From DASWJQ01 sp036397095 (lineage in GTDB: Bacteria; Chloroflexota; Anaerolineae; Anaerolineales; E44-bin32): a stretch of 64,000 nt of DNA. Position 1 is the stretch's first letter. The number at the start of each line of letters is the position of its first letter. A program made the translations under genes and the position numbers. Of this stretch, positions 8,498 to 16,597 are shown piece by piece. Under the pieces are notes generated by a model, which saw nothing but the letters and a program-made list of their open reading frames with translations, made no database searches and had not been told where the DNA came from. Location of the stretch: assembly GCA_036397095.1 (NCBI GenBank), contig DASWJQ010000195.1:1-64000 (forward strand), written 5' to 3'.

Positions 8498-8785
8498 GTG
8501 TTACTCGTGCATTTGCTCATCGGAGCGCTGGCGACGGCAGCCCTGCTCGGGCTGTTCGACCTGGCGCGGCGCCGCCGGCTGGTCGTCCCGGTCTGGGCCT
8601 GGGTCCTGACTGTGCTCGGCCTGCTGTTCGGCGTGTTCGTGATCGAAGTCGTCGCAACCCTGCTGGCCGAAGGTGCGCCCCAGGCGGCGCTCGTGTCGGG
8701 CATCCTGCTCGGCCTGATCGCCGTCATCTGGGGCGTGCTGCTCGGCCGCTATGTTTTCGCCAAGCCAGTCACGGCTGCGGCGTAG
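8498..8785 (+). CDS. rdhB: Reductive dehalogenase membrane anchor RdhB (copy 1)
   Basis: A 95-residue protein with three hydrophobic segments (about 3-20, 30-52, 64-86) and the loop TLLAEGAPQAA, matching the LAEG loop of the second RdhB at 12450-12716. RdhB proteins hold the exported catalytic subunit on the outer face of the cytoplasmic membrane. GTG 8498 follows AAGGAGG at 8486-8492. It precedes rdhA1 by 11 bp, the reverse of the common rdhA-rdhB order. Confidence 0.8.
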   Translation: MLLVHLLIGALATAALLGLFDLARRRRLVVPVWAWVLTVLGLLFGVFVIEVVATLLAEGAPQAALVSGILLGLIAVIWGVLLGRYVFAKPVTAAA

Positions 8786-8796
8786 GGAGGTATTAA

Positions 8797-10215
8797 ATGT
8801 CTACCACGAAGGATCTAACTCGCCGCGATTTCGTCAAATCGCTCGGTTTGGCTGGCATGACACTGCCGGCTGTTACAGTGATCGGTCGGATCGGGTCCGA
8901 TGAGCTAGTGACGTCGGAGGCCTTCGGTGGTTTCCTGATCAGGCGTCACGCTGCAGCCGATCCGCCCTACCAAGTCGACGATTCGATCTACCGGAGGTTT
9001 AACCAACACAACGAGGTATTCAGCCGGGCCGTATGGGATAAAGAGATCGTCGATGCCGAGGCACCCTATGCCAAGGTCCCCCTCGATCACATCATGGCCA
9101 ATGATCCCGGCTTCAATCGGATGGATTACGCCTTCTACACAGCTTCCTGGACGGTGGCTACTGTTCAAGGAAACGGTGCAGGTGCGGTCGGCGGATCCAA
9201 TGGTGGTCTGTACTCCTGGCAGCCTTTGCCCGGGTCTTTTCTGTCGCGTGCCCGCTTGACCGAAATGGGCCCGTGGGATATGGCCGGCTACACACCGCGC
9301 GAAGTGACCGATATCGTCAAGAAGGCGGCGCTGTTCTATGGCGCCTCGATGGCCGGCATTGCCGAACTTGATGAACGGTGGATTTACTCCCATCGCGATA
9401 CAAAGGGCTACAGTGATCCGCCGAATATCGTGGCCCCGATCCTGTTCGAGGATGTCGATGTCCCTGAGGAGCGTGCGGACAAGACCCTGGTCATCCCGCG
9501 CTCGATGAAGTACGTCATCTCGATGGCGTTTGAGATGGACTACGACGGATACCAGTATCCGATCGGTGGTCCAGCCAACGCGGCCACGGGCAATGGCTAC
9601 TCCAAGACGGCCTTCACTGCTGCCAGCCTGGCGGAATTCATCCGAGGCATGGGCTATCATGCCATCCCAAGCGGCAACTGTACTGGATTGAGCATTCCGA
9701 TTGCCGTGGATGCGGGGTTGGGTGAACTTGGCCGCAACGGCATGTTGATCACGCCTAAGTACGGCCCTCGCGTCCGATTGGGCAAGGTCATTACGGATAT
9801 GCCCTTGACGCCGGACAGCCCGATCTCGTTCGGCGCCACAGAGTTCTGCGAGATTTGCGGCAAATGCGCCGATACCTGCCCGGCGGGTGGGATCATCAAA
9901 GGTCAAAATCAGCGAACCTATGATGCCCGCAATATCTCCAACAACCCGGGCGTGTACAAGTGGCCGGTAGACGTCGTGGCCTGCCACATGGTCTGGTCTA
10001 CCAGCGGCATGAGCTGCCACAACTGCATTCGAGTTTGCCCTTTCAATAAGCCTGAAGGTTGGCTGCACGACGCCACTCGATCACTTATTGGCATGCGCAG
10101 CGGCGCAGCGGATCAAGCCATCTTGGCGCTGGATGATGCCAGTCAGTATGCGACCGAAGAGGACTCGCGCGAATACTGGAAGAAGGACAACTTCATCCAC
10201 ATCAAGAACGCCTGA
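8797..10215 (+). CDS. rdhA: Reductive dehalogenase catalytic subunit (RdhA1)
   Basis: A 472-residue corrinoid/iron-sulfur protein with a Tat signal (TRRDFVKSLGL at about residues 8-18). The C-terminal ferredoxin part has Cys351, 354, 357, 361 (CEICGKCADTCP) and Cys396/407, 410, 414 (CHNCIRVCP). The family segment GLGELGRNGMLITPKYGPRVR is present in the corrinoid-binding half. It would reductively remove halogen from an organohalide outside the cell. ATG follows GGGAGG. The substrate cannot be predicted; some homologues have other roles. Spacing to rdhB1 indicates one operon. Confidence 0.92.
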   Translation: MSTTKDLTRRDFVKSLGLAGMTLPAVTVIGRIGSDELVTSEAFGGFLIRRHAAADPPYQVDDSIYRRFNQHNEVFSRAVWDKEIVDAEAPYAKVPLDHIMANDPGFNRMDYAFYTASWTVATVQGNGAGAVGGSNGGLYSWQPLPGSFLSRARLTEMGPWDMAGYTPREVTDIVKKAALFYGASMAGIAELDERWIYSHRDTKGYSDPPNIVAPILFEDVDVPEERADKTLVIPRSMKYVISMAFEMDYDGYQYPIGGPANAATGNGYSKTAFTAASLAEFIRGMGYHAIPSGNCTGLSIPIAVDAGLGELGRNGMLITPKYGPRVRLGKVITDMPLTPDSPISFGATEFCEICGKCADTCPAGGIIKGQNQRTYDARNISNNPGVYKWPVDVVACHMVWSTSGMSCHNCIRVCPFNKPEGWLHDATRSLIGMRSGAADQAILALDDASQYATEEDSREYWKKDNFIHIKNA

Positions 10216-10241
10216 TCCTGCCGAGTTCTGAAGAAGAAGCT

Positions 10242-10278
10242 ACTTCCGGGAAGTCCGAACTACGGACTTCCCGGAAGT
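10242..10278. repeat. Perfect 16-bp hairpin downstream of rdhA1
   Basis: ACTTCCGGGAAGTCCG (10242-10257), loop AACTA, CGGACTTCCCGGAAGT (10263-10278). It is the same family as 8202-8240 and lies between rdhA1 and the 62-aa gene. It lacks a T-tract and could trim or attenuate the transcript. Confidence 0.6.
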
Positions 10279-10334
10279 TCGCTTCTGGCGGATGGTAGGA
10301 TGAAGTCATTGGTTCCGGGAGAAGGAGATCCCCA

Positions 10335-10523
10335 ATGAAGTTCGCCTCGTTGAACCCCAATCAGCTAAGCAAGCTGCAAGAACTCGAATCCCAGGTGGGC
10401 GCCACGGTGGTCGCCTACGAACCGGTGGCAGTGGTCGCTGAACTGAGCGATGAGGACCTGCAAGTGCTCAAAGCGATGGAAGCAGAGAGCGGTCTGGTGC
10501 TGCTGGCCGTCTTGAGCGACTAG
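10335..10523 (+). CDS. Small 62-aa protein between rdhA1 and the chaperonin
   Basis: The ATG is preceded by a strong ribosome site (GAGAAGGAGATCCCC), so a real small gene is likely. The product (KFASLNPNQLSKLQELE, then a hydrophobic VVAYEPVAVVAEL and acidic SDEDLQVLKAME) is a soluble alpha/beta-looking polypeptide without Cys or membrane segments. I do not recognise it. Its place behind rdhA1 suggests a role linked to dehalogenase expression or folding, which is inference only. Confidence 0.65.
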   Translation: MKFASLNPNQLSKLQELESQVGATVVAYEPVAVVAELSDEDLQVLKAMEAESGLVLLAVLSD

Positions 10524-10554
10524 GTACAGCCCTCAGCTTCCAGCAAGAGCAGAT

Positions 10555-10633
10555 AACACAAAGACACGAAGACTCAATTGCCTATGATCTCCTTCGTGTC
10601 TTTGTCTTTCCGTTTCTTTGTGACTTCGTGTTA
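10555..10633. repeat. Inverted-repeat element copy 1 (short form)
   Basis: AACACAAAGACACGAAG on the left is matched by CTTCGTGTCTTTGT and CTTTGTGACTTCGTGTTA on the right. This is the shortest member of the dispersed element found at 30111, 31235, 32690, 33537, 34019, 36726 and, degraded, 38452. It sits between two converging genes. Confidence 0.7.
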
Positions 10634-10675
10634 CCGATCTTGCCGTCCGCCGTCTGCCGTCTGTGGTCAGATCAC

Positions 10676-12298
10676 CTACTCGTAACGTGCGCTGACGTCC
10701 GGTCGTTCGTCGGCCACACCAGGCTCCGGTGGAGAGACAATGACCGTGTCCACCGTCAGCAGGGCTGCCGCCACGCTCACGGACCGCTGCAGGGCAGCAA
10801 CCACCATTTCCATTGGATCGAGGATCCCTGATTCTGAGGCAGGGCCAACCTGGCCGGTCAACGCATCATAGGTGCTGCCGGCCGGCGCCTGCCGCACGGC
10901 CGCCAGCACCAGCGGGCCGTGCTCACCTGCATTGCGCGCCAGGCTGAGCAGGGGCGCCTCGAGCGCCCGCTGGACGGCCCGAAAGCCAATGCGGGTCAGG
11001 TCATCGGCGGCCGGGGCCGAGCCAACGGCCAGCCCAACCCGCGCAAGGGCGGCGCCGCCGCCGGGCAGCAGTCCGCCCCGCAGAGCCGCTTGGGCCGCCG
11101 CCACCGCGTTGCGAACGCGAACCACCTTCTCTTTGACTTCCAACTGGCTGAGACCACCTACTTTAAGGACGGCGGTCTTGCCGAGGATGGCGCCAATGCG
11201 CTCGGTTAATTCACGCCGGTACTTGTCGGTCTGCGCCTCGGCGGCACCATTTCGCAGAATGGCCATTCGCTCAGCGACGCGCTTGGGGTCGGCCCTCCCG
11301 CCAAACACCGTCGTCATTTGTCGGTTGGCAACAACCCGGTCGGCGCGGCCCAAATCCTCGATCGTGATGCCGGCCAACGTACGACCCGTTTCATAATTCG
11401 GCAGCACGGTCGCGCCGGTCGCCGCTGCCAACTCCTCAAGTTGCTCTTCCATGCGGCCACCCAGCCCAGGCGCTTTGACCGCCAGCACCTCCAAGTTGCC
11501 GCGCTCCTTGTTCATCGCCAGGCCGGCCAATGCCTCGCCGGTCACATCTTGGGCGACCACCACCAGCGTATGGGCCTCGGGCAGAATGCGCTCCAAGGCC
11601 GGCAGGATATCGTCAACCCGCTCGAGCTTTTCAGCGGTCAACAGCAGGTAAGGGTTCTCCAAGACGGCTTCGACCTTGACCGGATCGGTGAGGAAGGCCG
11701 GACTGATGGCGCCGCGGTCAAAACGGAACCCTTCGATGACTTCATGCTCGACCGTTCGCCCCTGGGATTCGAGCGCCAGAAATGCGCCATCGGCCCCGAG
11801 GTCCCACACCAATTCTCCGACAACCCTTCCTAGCTCTGCATCCTTGGCCGCCAGGCTGGCCACCGCCGCCAATTGGCCGGCGTCCGCCACAGGGCAAGAC
11901 ATGTCCCGTAGTTCGTCAACGGCCAAGGCAGCGCCGCGGGCCAGCGCACGGCTCAGGGCCATCGGGTCGGCGCCACTGGCGAGCAGCGGCTGGCAGGCCC
12001 GAATAAGCGCCTCGGCCAGCAAGACGGTTGTGGTGGTGCCATCGCCGCAGGCCGATCGTACTTTCTCGGAGGCGTCTTCCAGGAAGCGGATGGCCATATC
12101 GGCGAACGGATCCCACAGCTCCAGCTCGCGGTTGATCGTGAAGCCATCGCTGACCACGCTGGTGCCGGCCCAACGGCGGTCCATCAGGACTGTACGGCCG
12201 ATCGGCCCCAAGGTCGGGGCAACGGCGCTGCGCAGGATCGATGTTCCCCGGCTAAGCGCCTTCTGGGCACGGCTGCTGTTCAGGATCCATTTGGCCAT
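10676..12298 (-). CDS. GroEL-like chaperonin paralogue (CprD/CprE-type)
   Basis: A 540-residue group I chaperonin homologue: KWILNSSRAQKALSRG at the N-terminus, TLGPIGRTVL, VSDGFTINRELEL, GDGTTTTVLLAEA, PGGGAALARV and GILDPMEM. The Asp of GDGTTT (E. coli D87) is kept. The catalytic Asp398 of E. coli falls in RVEDALHATR; here the aligned segment reads RVRNAVAAAQ, so it is Asn. There is no Gly-Met tail and no groES beside it. CprD and CprE of the Desulfitobacterium cpr cluster are GroEL-like, so a dedicated role in RdhA maturation is a reasonable inference. It converges on the rdhA1 run. Confidence 0.88.
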   Translation of the reverse strand: MAKWILNSSRAQKALSRGTSILRSAVAPTLGPIGRTVLMDRRWAGTSVVSDGFTINRELELWDPFADMAIRFLEDASEKVRSACGDGTTTTVLLAEALIRACQPLLASGADPMALSRALARGAALAVDELRDMSCPVADAGQLAAVASLAAKDAELGRVVGELVWDLGADGAFLALESQGRTVEHEVIEGFRFDRGAISPAFLTDPVKVEAVLENPYLLLTAEKLERVDDILPALERILPEAHTLVVVAQDVTGEALAGLAMNKERGNLEVLAVKAPGLGGRMEEQLEELAAATGATVLPNYETGRTLAGITIEDLGRADRVVANRQMTTVFGGRADPKRVAERMAILRNGAAEAQTDKYRRELTERIGAILGKTAVLKVGGLSQLEVKEKVVRVRNAVAAAQAALRGGLLPGGGAALARVGLAVGSAPAADDLTRIGFRAVQRALEAPLLSLARNAGEHGPLVLAAVRQAPAGSTYDALTGQVGPASESGILDPMEMVVAALQRSVSVAAALLTVDTVIVSPPEPGVADERPDVSARYE

Positions 12299-12384
12299 TG
12301 ATTGATACCTCTGGTGGGCAGTCTAGCTGACGGGCCCTCCGCTTCCGAGTGACAAATGGCACGCGCTGGCAGGGCCGAAAGCAA

Positions 12385-12411
12385 GACCCGGGCGCGTGAG
12401 GCGCCCGGGTC
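12385..12411 (-). terminator. Terminator-like hairpin after rdhB2
   Basis: GACCCGGGCGC (12385-12395), loop GTGAG, GCGCCCGGGTC (12401-12411): a perfect 11-bp GC stem between the end of rdhB2 and the start of the chaperonin gene, both on the minus strand. No clear T-run follows. Confidence 0.6.
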
Positions 12412-12449
12412 TCTGGTTCCAGATGGAGGGTCGTCTTGCGGTTGGTCGG

Positions 12450-12716
12450 TTAGCTTGCTCGCACTGGACGCAGGGCGGCGAAGCCCATGACCACGGCCAC
12501 GAGGGCCGCCATGCCGAACAGCAGCCAGCCGGCGGCGGCCGTGCCCTCGGCTAGCGAGGTGCCCAGTGCGCCGACGCCCAGCAACAATAGGCCGGACGCC
12601 AGGATGAGCAGTGTCCACTGCCACCACTTGATGGTCCAGCCCTTGTCCTGGGCCCATGCGTAGAAACCGACGAAGGCCAGGGTCAGGCCGATGCCGGCGA
12701 TCAAACCTGCGGTCAT
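12450..12716 (-). CDS. rdhB: Reductive dehalogenase membrane anchor RdhB (copy 2)
   Basis: An 88-residue protein with three hydrophobic helices, the typical WWQW start of the second helix and the loop GTSLAEGTAAA shared with copy 1. It begins 1 bp after the rdhA2 stop, so the two genes form an rdhA-rdhB pair in the usual order. Predicted role is anchoring RdhA2 outside the membrane. Confidence 0.85.
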   Translation of the reverse strand: MTAGLIAGIGLTLAFVGFYAWAQDKGWTIKWWQWTLLILASGLLLLGVGALGTSLAEGTAAAGWLLFGMAALVAVVMGFAALRPVRAS

Positions 12717-12717
12717 G

Positions 12718-14253
12718 TTATGCCTCCCCTAGCGGTGTGTCGCTGAAGCTCTTGATGAAGTCGGCCGTGCGGAGCCAATCCGGCTCGTCGTGCACGCCCT
12801 TCATCTCCGGCGCCAGCCACAGGGACGGATCGCGTCGTTCGTAGACCGCCCGCTCAAACTGAAGCGAGAAGTCGTCGGCCAGACCGGTCGGGTCGTTGGC
12901 CACGAACGAGCGCACACTGTTGTGCAGCCAATTGGTGCGGCGGTACCACGGGCAAACCGAGATGCAGGCGCGGCAGCCGCGCAGGCCGCCACCCGGTGCG
13001 TTCTCGGGATAACTGTCGCCGCCGGAGACCTGGTTCCAGCCCATGCTGCAGGTGAAGCCGTTGACGTCCCAGCGCAGCACGCCGGCCTCTTCCCAGTTGG
13101 GCTCGTCGTCCATCGAGATCGAGCCGGTCCAGCAGTACTCCGAGCAGATCTTGCACTTCTTGCAGAAGTCGGCAACGCCGGCGTTGATCGGCTTGTCCAT
13201 GGCCAGCGGCAGGTTGGTCAGCACGACGGACTGGCGGAAATTGCCGCCCATATCGGGTGACACGCAGTTACAGGTGCGGGCCAGCTCGCCAAAGCCGGCG
13301 TCGACGGCGAACGGCACGACGAACATTTCGTAGCCGGCCATCGGGGCCTCGACGCGAGAAGGATAGCCCAGCGCCTTGATGCTGCGGGCGACGTGGGTCG
13401 CCACATAGGTGCTGGGGTTGTAGCCCGAGTACGAGTTGCCGAAGTTCGGATCGGCGCCCAGGGCGTCGAACTCCATCGGCCGGGTGACGACGATGGCGTA
13501 CTTCCACCACGGCCGGATTTCGAATTCGTCCCCGATGGCCACATCCTCTTCGACGCCGCGCAGGCCATTGGCATAGAACCAGGCCGGTTGGGCTTCGGTG
13601 ATGCGGCACAGAGTCGCCCCGAAATTGGCTGCGATCCCCTTGATGAACTTGGAGGCCAGCTCGGGCGATTTGAACTCACCGCGCACTGTGCTGACTTCCT
13701 CCCAGTCCGCCTCTTCAGGCGGGGAGCTCGGCCGCGGGTAGGAGAAGTCCTGGTAGGCGATCGACCAGGCGGCGGCCAGGAAGCCCTCGCCGGTGGTGGC
13801 GAACTCGGTCCGGCGCTCGGCGCCGGCTTCGACGATGGCCTGCTGCGGTGGGTACCACTCATCACGCAGCATGCGGTCAGTGTCCGGTTGCGGCAATCCA
13901 TCGCCGTCGGCCGGATTCTTGGCATAGTAGTCGGCCCAGAACGGGTCGCCGGCGTCGTACTTGGTGACGGCGTCCTCGCCGCGCTGGTGCCCGCCGAGGC
14001 GGGCGCGCGAATCGTAAACGCGTGTGTCACGGCGCTTGAGGGTACCGACAACCTGGTAGCTCTCGGGCTTGGCGACTTCGAATCGACTTCGATCAAAGTA
14101 TTCCGTACCCCGGCGGTTCTCCCAGCCGGCGTAGGCGCTGGGGGCCTTGGCGGCGGCCGAAGCTTCGGTGAAAACTGCGGCTACCGAAGCCACGGCGCCG
14201 GCGGCGCCCAGCCCTTTGATGAAGTCTCGTCTCGAGACTTTTGAATCTGCCAC
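12718..14253 (-). CDS. rdhA: Reductive dehalogenase catalytic subunit (RdhA2), divergent
   Basis: A 511-residue Tat-exported RdhA (VSRRDFIKGLGAAG at about 6-19). First cluster: Cys364, 367, 370, 374 as CKKCKICSEYCW, with Trp where most family members have Pro. Second cluster: Cys402, 427, 430, 434 ending CISVCPW. The segment after GFGELART is divergent (CNCVSPDMGGNFRQS) from the YGPxxR of RdhA1. GTG 14253 is preceded by GAGGAAAGG at 8-9 nt; the ATG at 14274 has no ribosome site. It is transcribed away from rdhA3 and leads rdhB2. The substrate is unknown. Confidence 0.9.
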   Translation of the reverse strand: MADSKVSRRDFIKGLGAAGAVASVAAVFTEASAAAKAPSAYAGWENRRGTEYFDRSRFEVAKPESYQVVGTLKRRDTRVYDSRARLGGHQRGEDAVTKYDAGDPFWADYYAKNPADGDGLPQPDTDRMLRDEWYPPQQAIVEAGAERRTEFATTGEGFLAAAWSIAYQDFSYPRPSSPPEEADWEEVSTVRGEFKSPELASKFIKGIAANFGATLCRITEAQPAWFYANGLRGVEEDVAIGDEFEIRPWWKYAIVVTRPMEFDALGADPNFGNSYSGYNPSTYVATHVARSIKALGYPSRVEAPMAGYEMFVVPFAVDAGFGELARTCNCVSPDMGGNFRQSVVLTNLPLAMDKPINAGVADFCKKCKICSEYCWTGSISMDDEPNWEEAGVLRWDVNGFTCSMGWNQVSGGDSYPENAPGGGLRGCRACISVCPWYRRTNWLHNSVRSFVANDPTGLADDFSLQFERAVYERRDPSLWLAPEMKGVHDEPDWLRTADFIKSFSDTPLGEA

Positions 14254-14274
14254 GGTTTGCTTTCCTTTCCTCAT

Positions 14275-14792
14275 GATGACTTGATGTGGCGGCGGAACCA
14301 TCTGGATGGGGCCCTTGGCGAAGGGCCCAGGCTGCTGCGTTGTACGCCGTCTCCTCCTTCACTGAAAAGGGTCAATCAAGCCCATCTTGCGCCATTTCTC
14401 ACAATGGCTGGCATCAGTGTAGTCAAACTAGCCTTTCACCTTCGTCGGGAGAATCTAGACAACTTGTAGGGGAAAAGCGCCGCTAAGAGCCGCCCAATAG
14501 ATTTGCGCGCGATCGGCCCTGATTTGCCCGTCAGACCAACTTCGTTGGTGGGCCGACCTGCGGAGTCGTGTCACGAACCGTCGAGCGCTCCCTCCGGGGC
14601 ACTGCGAGGGGTCAAGCACAAGGATTACGGCCTAGACGCTGGCCGGTTGCTGGGCAAGCTGTGGGGAAACCCCCTACAACTTGGAGGACTCTTCCTGATA
14701 GTCGCCTATCCGCATAACTTCTAGCATGTAACTAAATCTGACCGACCGGCGCGGGAGCAGGGCTCCGGCCGCCGGCGGCAAGGAGGATTTCC
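14275..14792. other. Divergent promoter region between rdhA2 and rdhA3, with a possible rdhA remnant
   Basis: I see no intact gene here. At about 14620-14650 one frame reads KHKDYGLDAGRL, close to TLKDYALDAGQD of RdhA3, and the DNA matches well (CAAGGATTACG, then GACGCTGGCC/GACGCCGGCC). This may be debris of an older rdhA. A half operator lies at 14723-14735. Confidence 0.4.
14723..14735. promoter_or_regulatory. Candidate rdh operator half-site upstream of rdhA3
   Basis: AGCATG-TAACTAA matches the spacer and right arm of the palindrome at 16510-16529 (TGCATG-TCACTAA) at 11 of 13 bases. The left arm is not conserved. It is 58 bp before the rdhA3 start. Confidence 0.35.
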
Positions 14793-16190
14793 ATGAGTGA
14801 AACAGAGACACGTGTCAGTCGCCGAGACTTCCTGCGTTTGGCAGGTCTCGGGGCTGGCGCCGGGCTGGCGGCTCCCAAGCTGGCCGGCACGGGCAAGAAG
14901 ACGGCCTACGGTGCCAAGAAGTTCACCGATCCGGCCGGACGGCCCCAGCGAGCCTGGTGGGTCAAGACCGTCGATGAGCCGACCACGGAGGTCGACTGGT
15001 CCAAGGTCGAGCGCTACAACGAACGCACCGGCACCGTGCGCGGCCCGGGTTTCGCCAGCTACGTCGGCGAGGATCGAGCGGAAGCGCTGGGTCTGGTCCA
15101 AAGGGAACTGACCTCAGAGCGCATCAGAAACAACGTGCCGGGCTACACACTCAAGGATTACGCGCTCGACGCCGGCCAGGATCAGCGGCTGGGTATGAGT
15201 TTCATGGGTCCGCAGGAGACCGATACGCCTGAAGATCGCGGTGTGCCCAAGTGGACCGGCTCGCCGGAGGACGCTTCCCGCATCATCCGCGCCGCCATGC
15301 GCCACTACGGCGCCGCCCGGGTTGCCTTCCTGGAGCTGGACGACAACACTCGGAAGCTGATCTACTCGCACGATCCGGATGGCAAGGAACTCATCTTCAC
15401 CGATGAGCAAGTCGCCTCCGAGACCGAAGAGGCCCGCTACATCCCCAACAAGTGCAAGTACGTCATCCTCTACCTGGTCCAGATGTCGGAGGAGACGCTC
15501 AAGCGTGCCCCGACCATGCTGGCCTCACAGACGACGGGCCTCACCTACTTGCGCGGCCGCCAGATCCAGAACTCGACGCAGGAGTTCCTGCGGGGCCTGG
15601 GCTATCAGGCGCTCGGCGAGTCAAGCACCAACGCCTTGGCGATCTCGCCGGCGCTCGGCATCATGGCGGGCCTGGGAGAACTATCGCGCTTCAATCGGCT
15701 GATCTCGCCCGAGTTTGGCCCGATGGTGCGCGTCTTCAAGATGCTGACCGACCTGCCGGTCGCCACCGACAAGCCAATCAACGCCGGCATCCTCGAGTTC
15801 TGCAAGCACTGCAAGAAGTGCGCGGAAGCTTGCCCGAGTGGTGCCCTGAGCTTTGAGACCGAACCAACCTGGGACATCGTCGGTGGGTTCAACAATCCGG
15901 GCCATAAGGCCTGGTTCGACGACGCCGTCAAGTGCATGACCTACTGGCGCGAAGGCGCCGCCACCAACTGCGGCATCTGCTTCGCCGTGTGCCCGTTCGC
16001 CAAGAAGGACCAGGCATGGGTGCACAGCTGGGTCAAGGCTGGGATTGCCACCGTGCCCGCCATGGACGGCTTCTTCCGCAGCATGGATGACGCCTTCGGC
16101 TACGGCGCCCAGAAGGACAACGAAGAGTGGTGGTACCTGGATCTGCCCGAGCTGGGCGTCGACAGCACCCGGCCGGTATCGGAGGCCTAA
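14793..16190 (+). CDS. rdhA: Reductive dehalogenase catalytic subunit (RdhA3)
   Basis: A 465-residue RdhA with a Tat signal (VSRRDFLRLAGLGAG at about 8-22). Cluster motifs are Cys337, 340, 343, 347 (CKHCKKCAEACP) and Cys381, 393, 396, 400 (CGICFAVCP). The corrinoid-side segment LGELSRFNRLISPEFGPMVR is present. ATG is preceded by AAGGAGG at 14780-14786. It heads a pair with the short membrane gene at 16193. Length and motifs fit full RdhA proteins; substrate unknown. Confidence 0.92.
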   Translation: MSETETRVSRRDFLRLAGLGAGAGLAAPKLAGTGKKTAYGAKKFTDPAGRPQRAWWVKTVDEPTTEVDWSKVERYNERTGTVRGPGFASYVGEDRAEALGLVQRELTSERIRNNVPGYTLKDYALDAGQDQRLGMSFMGPQETDTPEDRGVPKWTGSPEDASRIIRAAMRHYGAARVAFLELDDNTRKLIYSHDPDGKELIFTDEQVASETEEARYIPNKCKYVILYLVQMSEETLKRAPTMLASQTTGLTYLRGRQIQNSTQEFLRGLGYQALGESSTNALAISPALGIMAGLGELSRFNRLISPEFGPMVRVFKMLTDLPVATDKPINAGILEFCKHCKKCAEACPSGALSFETEPTWDIVGGFNNPGHKAWFDDAVKCMTYWREGAATNCGICFAVCPFAKKDQAWVHSWVKAGIATVPAMDGFFRSMDDAFGYGAQKDNEEWWYLDLPELGVDSTRPVSEA

Positions 16191-16192
16191 CA

Positions 16193-16417
16193 ATGACTGA
16201 CAAAACCTACAAACTCGAAGTCGCTCGCCGCCCGTGGTACGAGTGGCTGGCCTGGATCGCCTGGGCGTTTGCGGTGGTCTTCACCCTGCAAAACGCCATG
16301 GCCAGCAGTGCCGAACTTGAGCCCCGCGTCGCCAGCATCCTGTGGGTGGTGGGGATCATCCTGCTGCTGGGCGGTGCGATTGTCTACTTCGTCCGCCGCC
16401 GAATCCTGAGCGCCTGA
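16193..16417 (+). CDS. Small membrane protein in the rdhB position (RdhB3-like)
   Basis: A 74-residue protein with two hydrophobic helices (about 20-37 and 48-66) and a basic C-terminus (FVRRRILSA). It starts 2 bp after the rdhA3 stop and is probably its membrane anchor. It is shorter than the other two RdhB proteins, has two instead of three helices and lacks their LAEG loop, so assignment rests on position. A short-form anchor or an unrelated small membrane subunit are both possible. Confidence 0.65.
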   Translation: MTDKTYKLEVARRPWYEWLAWIAWAFAVVFTLQNAMASSAELEPRVASILWVVGIILLLGGAIVYFVRRRILSA

Positions 16418-16446
16418 CCGGCGCCAGCGATCGAAACGAACCGAAC

Positions 16447-16472
16447 GCGGCCCGGGGGAAACCCCGGGCCGC
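16447..16472 (+). terminator. Terminator-like hairpin after rdhA3-rdhB3
   Basis: GCGGCCCGGGG (16447-16457), GAAA tetraloop, CCCCGGGCCGC (16462-16472), a perfect 11-bp stem 30 bp after the small membrane gene. There is no long T-run. Confidence 0.65.
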
Positions 16473-16509
16473 TCGCTGTACGGACAAAAGGTACCGAAGC
16501 GCCGCCCAC

Positions 16510-16529
16510 TTAGTGATGCATGTCACTAA
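16510..16529. promoter_or_regulatory. 20-bp palindromic operator upstream of the two-component system
   Basis: TTAGTGA-TGCATG-TCACTAA has perfect 7-bp arms over a 6-bp spacer. It lies 68 bp before the sensor kinase start. A second full copy is at 20329-20348 and half copies at 8364 and 14723. The length and TT...AA layout resemble sites of NarL/DosR-type regulators, the family encoded at 18247; binding is inferred. Confidence 0.6.
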
Positions 16530-16597
16530 TCGTCGCGGGTGCGCCCAAAGATACTGAAAGCATGCCGTCTGTAGGGAATTCCCCGAAAGGAAAATCC

